This document shows, one piece after another, positions 61,565-64,000 of a stretch of 64,000 bases of DNA. The translations under genes and the position numbers were made by a program. Under the pieces are notes generated by a model. It made no database searches and was not told the DNA's origin. It saw only the letters and a program-made list of their open reading frames with translations. The number at the start of each line of letters is the position of its first letter. The stretch's first letter is position 1. The DNA is taken from contig JAITLQ010000018.1 of the NCBI GenBank assembly GCA_031277795.1, positions 558,001-622,000 on the forward strand, read 5' to 3'. This stretch comes from Arthrobacter sp. (GTDB lineage: Bacteria > Actinomycetota > Actinomycetes > Actinomycetales > Micrococcaceae).

Positions 61565-61593
61565 AGCTTACATCGTCCGTTCCGGATCACCAA
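61565..61593 (-). promoter_or_regulatory. Promoter of tRNA-Lys copy A
   Basis: Minus-strand TTGGTG (61593-61588), 17 bases, then TAAGCT (61570-61565); start near 61558. Copy B uses the same -35 hexamer. Confidence 0.6.
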
Positions 61594-61639
61594 AACGGGG
61601 AGCGGCTGCCCCGGGACGGACGGTTGGTCCATCCCCAAG

Positions 61640-61673
61640 CAAAGACCCCCTCCGTTGCCGGAAGGGGTCTTTG
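61640..61673 (-). terminator. Terminator between the two tRNA-Lys genes
   Basis: CAAAGACCCC (61640-61649) pairs with GGGGTCTTTG (61664-61673), with an inner TCCG/CGGA stem and an outer CCAAGC/GCTTGG stem. Confidence 0.75.
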
Positions 61674-61677
61674 TGCT

Positions 61678-61753
61678 TGGTGCACCCCCCGGGACTTGAA
61701 CCCGGAACCCATTGATTAAGAGTCAATTGCTCTGCCAATTGAGCTAGAGGTGC
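61678..61753 (-). tRNA. tRNA-Lys (anticodon CTT), copy B
   Basis: Identical to copy A over its whole length, including encoded CCA and discriminator A. It is separated from copy A by 165 bases holding a terminator and copy A's promoter, so the two are independently transcribed. Confidence 0.95.
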
Positions 61754-61806
61754 ATTCCGTCTCAAGCGTTGATCGCCTTTGGCTCGGCGCGCTTTCGACT
61801 CGCATC

Positions 61807-61836
61807 ACTTTACCCGCTCGGGGCGACTCACACCAA
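61807..61836 (-). promoter_or_regulatory. Promoter of tRNA-Lys copy B
   Basis: Minus-strand TTGGTG (61836-61831), 18 bases, then TAAAGT (61812-61807); start near 61800. Confidence 0.6.
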
Positions 61837-61889
61837 ATCGGGGATGGGCCCTGTGGTGCAGTTCACCGCGGCCGGGCGGTGTGGCGGCG

Positions 61890-62360
61890 CTATTCGGCGG
61901 GTCCGGCCGCAGCCACGATGGAGTCGAGGTGATCCATGAAGCCCTCGATGAAGGCGTGCAGCTCGCGGCAGTCGTTCTCTTGGTGCAACTGCACCTGCAC
62001 GCGCTCGTTTCCCTCGCCGAGGTAGAGCGTGGGGGCGGGGGCCACGTCGAAACGGAACACCCGCCCGGTGCTCAGGCCGAACTCGTAGCCGGCCTCGCGC
62101 AGCTGGGCCAGATGGGAGACGTTGGTCAGGTCGATGCTCGTGGCCGGCTCCAGCGCCTCGTGTGTGCGGGGGTCGACCGGCGCCACGATGAGCTCGAGCG
62201 GTTGCGAACGGAAGCCGAGGACAAAGGAGCCGCCCGCCCCCGAATCGCCGGCGGCATACACGAGGTTGTAGCCACCAAAGTTGGGGATCTGCGCGTCGAA
62301 GGCCTCGTGGAGGCGTTCCTTGAGCAGGGCGTCGAGTTCCTCGTTCTGCCTGGGGTCCAT
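61890..62360 (-). CDS. Small acidic protein of unknown function
   Basis: A 156-residue cytoplasmic protein beginning MDPRQNEELDALLKERLHEAFDA. It has ALEPATSIDLTNVSHLAQLREAGYEFGLSTG and ends in a helical segment. I do not recognise the family. It may be a small binding or chaperone-like protein, but no motif supports this. ATG 62360 follows TAGGGT by 7 bases (an upstream GTG at 62369 would lie in or near the box). It is separate from ilvD and the tRNAs. Confidence 0.65.
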   Translation of the reverse strand: MDPRQNEELDALLKERLHEAFDAQIPNFGGYNLVYAAGDSGAGGSFVLGFRSQPLELIVAPVDPRTHEALEPATSIDLTNVSHLAQLREAGYEFGLSTGRVFRFDVAPAPTLYLGEGNERVQVQLHQENDCRELHAFIEGFMDHLDSIVAAAGPAE

Positions 62361-62367
62361 GCGGCCC

Positions 62368-62373
62368 ACCCTA
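62368..62373 (-). promoter_or_regulatory. -10 box for leaderless small acidic protein
   Basis: Minus-strand TAGGGT, 7 bases, then ATG 62360. Confidence 0.6.
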
Positions 62374-62508
62374 CGCGGAGGGGCCCACGCTTGGGTTGAA
62401 AGCGGGGGAAAACGTCATCCACTCGCAACCAGTGCCGCAGACACGGCCGACGGGCAGCCACCGCGGCAGCGGTGGCGGCCCGTCGATGCGGTGAGCGGGC
62501 GCCGTCGT

Positions 62509-62546
62509 GCATGAGGCCTCCCACCCCGGGGTGGGAGGCCTCATGC
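62509..62546 (-). terminator. 19-bp terminator after ilvD
   Basis: Bases 62509-62527 and 62528-62546 form a perfect 38-base palindrome with no spare loop bases, 24 bases after the ilvD stop. GCGCCGTCGTGC is at 62499-62510. Confidence 0.85.
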
Positions 62547-62569
62547 TTGCAGCCACCCGCCCCTGGGGC

Positions 62570-64000
62570 TCAGGCGTTCTGCGGCGAGGTGATGCGGTAG
62601 AGCGCCTCGACGTCGCGGACGGCGCCCTTGTCTGCGCTCGTGGCCATGGCGGCGTAGGCGCGCAGCGCCGCCGAGACCTCGCGCTCGCGGCCCACGGGGT
62701 GGTACCCGGTGGTGGCCTCGAGGCGCTCGCGGCGGGCGTCCAGCTCGGCCTCATCCACGAGCACCTTGATGGAGCGCGTGGGGATGTCGATGTGGATCAG
62801 GTCGCCGTCCTCGATGAGGGCGATCTCCCCGCCCGAGGCGGCCTCGGGGGAGATGTGGCCGATCGAGAGGCCGGAGGTGCCGCCGGAGAAGCGGCCGTCC
62901 GTGATGAGCGCGCACTTCTTGCCGAGGCCGCGACCCTTCAGGAAGGACGTGGGGTAGAGCATCTCCTGCATGCCGGGCCCGCCCTTGGGGCCCTCGTAGC
63001 GGATGACCACCACGTCGCCCTCCTTGACGGTCTTGTTCAGGATCTTCTCCACCGCCTCGTCCTGGGACTCGCAGACCACGGCGGGGCCCTCGAAGGTCCA
63101 GATGGACTCGTCGACGCCGGCCGTCTTCACGACGCAACCGTGGCGGGCGATGTTGCCGTGCAGCACGGCGAGGCCGCCGTCCTTGGAGTAGGCGTGGTTG
63201 ACGGAGCGGATGCAGCCGCCCTCGGAGTCGGTGTCGAGCGAGGTCCACACGTTCGACTGCGAGAACGCGGTGGAGGAACGCACCCCGCCCGGGGCGGCGT
63301 GCCACAGCGCCATGGCCTCCTCGGTGGCCTTGCCGCCGCGGATGTCCCAGTCATCCAGCCAGGACTCGAAGGAGGCGGAGTGCACCGTGTTGACGTTGGT
63401 GTGCAGCAGGCCGCCTCGGCGCAGCTCGCCCAGCAGGGCGGGGATGCCGCCGGCGCGGTGCACGTCCTCCATGTAGTACGTCTTGTCGTAGGCCACGTTC
63501 GGCGCCACCTTGGCCAGGCACGGCACCTGGCGGGAGCGGGCGTCGATGTCGTGCAGGTCGTAGTCCACGCCGGCCTCGCGGGCGGCGGCCAGCAGGTGCA
63601 GGATCGTGTTGGTGGATCCGCCCATGGCCACATCGAGGGCCATGGCGTTGTCGAAGGCCTCGTGCGTGGCGATCGAGCGCGGCAGCACCGAGGCGTCGTC
63701 GTCCTCGTAGTAGCGGCGGGTCAGCTCCACGACGGTGGCGCCCGCCTTCTCGTAGAGCGCCTTGCGGGCGGTGTGCGTGGCGAGCACCGAGCCGTTGCCT
63801 GGCAGCGAGAGACCGATGGCCTCCGTGAGGCAGTTCATCGAGTTGGCGGTGAACATGCCGGAGCACGAGCCGCACGTGGGGCAGGCGTTCTCCTCGATGA
63901 GGTCGATGTCGGCGTCCGAGATGGACTCGTCCACGGCGTCCGCGATGGCGTTCACCAGATCGAGCGAACGCACCGAGCCGTCGGTGAGCGTCACGCGGCC
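62570..64000 (-). CDS. ilvD: Dihydroxy-acid dehydratase (5' end outside window)
   Basis: Dehydrates dihydroxy acids in valine, leucine and isoleucine synthesis and for pantothenate. The frame is open at the window edge; the last 476 residues are seen. It contains the Fe-S cysteine motif [21 protein letters not shown] near the visible N-terminus, [17 protein letters not shown], the [14 protein letters not shown] block and [24 protein letters not shown] near the C-terminus. It is of the long E. coli type (~615 residues expected). Confidence 0.97.
   Translation of the reverse strand, partial: GRVTLTDGSVRSLDLVNAIADAVDESISDADIDLIEENACPTCGSCSGMFTANSMNCLTEAIGLSLPGNGSVLATHTARKALYEKAGATVVELTRRYYEDDDASVLPRSIATHEAFDNAMALDVAMGGSTNTILHLLAAAREAGVDYDLHDIDARSRQVPCLAKVAPNVAYDKTYYMEDVHRAGGIPALLGELRRGGLLHTNVNTVHSASFESWLDDWDIRGGKATEEAMALWHAAPGGVRSSTAFSQSNVWTSLDTDSEGGCIRSVNHAYSKDGGLAVLHGNIARHGCVVKTAGVDESIWTFEGPAVVCESQDEAVEKILNKTVKEGDVVVIRYEGPKGGPGMQEMLYPTSFLKGRGLGKKCALITDGRFSGGTSGLSIGHISPEAASGGEIALIEDGDLIHIDIPTRSIKVLVDEAELDARRERLEATTGYHPVGREREVSAALRAYAAMATSADKGAVRDVEALYRITSPQNA

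Overview
This is a high-GC window with dense, short-spaced genes on both strands. It reads as chromosome of an actinobacterium, most likely order Micrococcales and probably close to Micrococcaceae. The evidence is an Arg/Asn-rich extension on Rho, Arthrobacter-like AtpA, NucS instead of MutS/MutL, malate:quinone oxidoreductase, DUF2550, DUF2017 and DUF3039 proteins, and many genes that begin directly at a -10 box (leaderless transcripts). The genus is an inference. No insertion sequence, prophage, CRISPR array, plasmid function or obvious transferred island was seen.

Layout. 1-5900: rho (5' end cut off), prfA, prmC, tsaC and a WecA-like phosphotransferase (translation end, tRNA modification, envelope polymer initiation). 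6000-14300: two small membrane proteins and the complete F1Fo ATP synthase operon atpBEFHAGDC, followed by DUF2550. 14650-18470: nucS with a WapI-like gene, a zinc-binding small protein, an alpha/beta hydrolase and an AI-2E family permease. 18600-24400: a large membrane protein of unknown role, a YbbN-like thioredoxin/TPR protein and a two-gene ABC exporter. 24400-29350: DUF3039, a helicase, a HAD phosphatase, and NAD salvage genes pncA and pncB. 29530-35270: clpS, DUF2017, murI, an MBL phosphodiesterase, a WGR-like protein, a DHFR-fold protein, rph and rdgB. 35480-44350: two divergent dedA genes, an exonuclease-BRCT protein, a degenerate ADP-ribosylglycohydrolase with a CTP-synthase-tail-like protein, and sbcDC. 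44500-53600: three MFS transporters, a lone fabH, an M20 peptidase and a secreted phosphodiesterase. 53670-64000: an RND pump, mqo, an orphan peptide-binding lipoprotein, tRNA-Leu, bcp, two identical tRNA-Lys genes, a small unknown and ilvD (5' end cut off).

The backbone order rho-prfA-prmC-tsaC-wecA-atp-DUF2550-nucS-ybbN...pncB-clpS-DUF2017-murI-MBL-rph-rdgB is, from memory, the same as Mycobacterium tuberculosis Rv1297-Rv1341. Departures from it (rpmE absent; ABC exporter, helicase, WGR-like and DHFR-like genes interposed) mark the lineage-specific parts.

The most unusual signals are non-coding. Two convergent gene junctions (14.34-14.51 kb and 35.29-35.46 kb) carry the same composite element: a GC hairpin, 52 bases, then a 56-base palindrome that is perfect in one copy. 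A 12-mer of the form GCGYCGTCGTGC recurs at or beside terminator hairpins. At least sixteen genes start 6-8 bases after a TANNNT-like box. Several gene starts were set from these -10 boxes or from ribosome binding sites.
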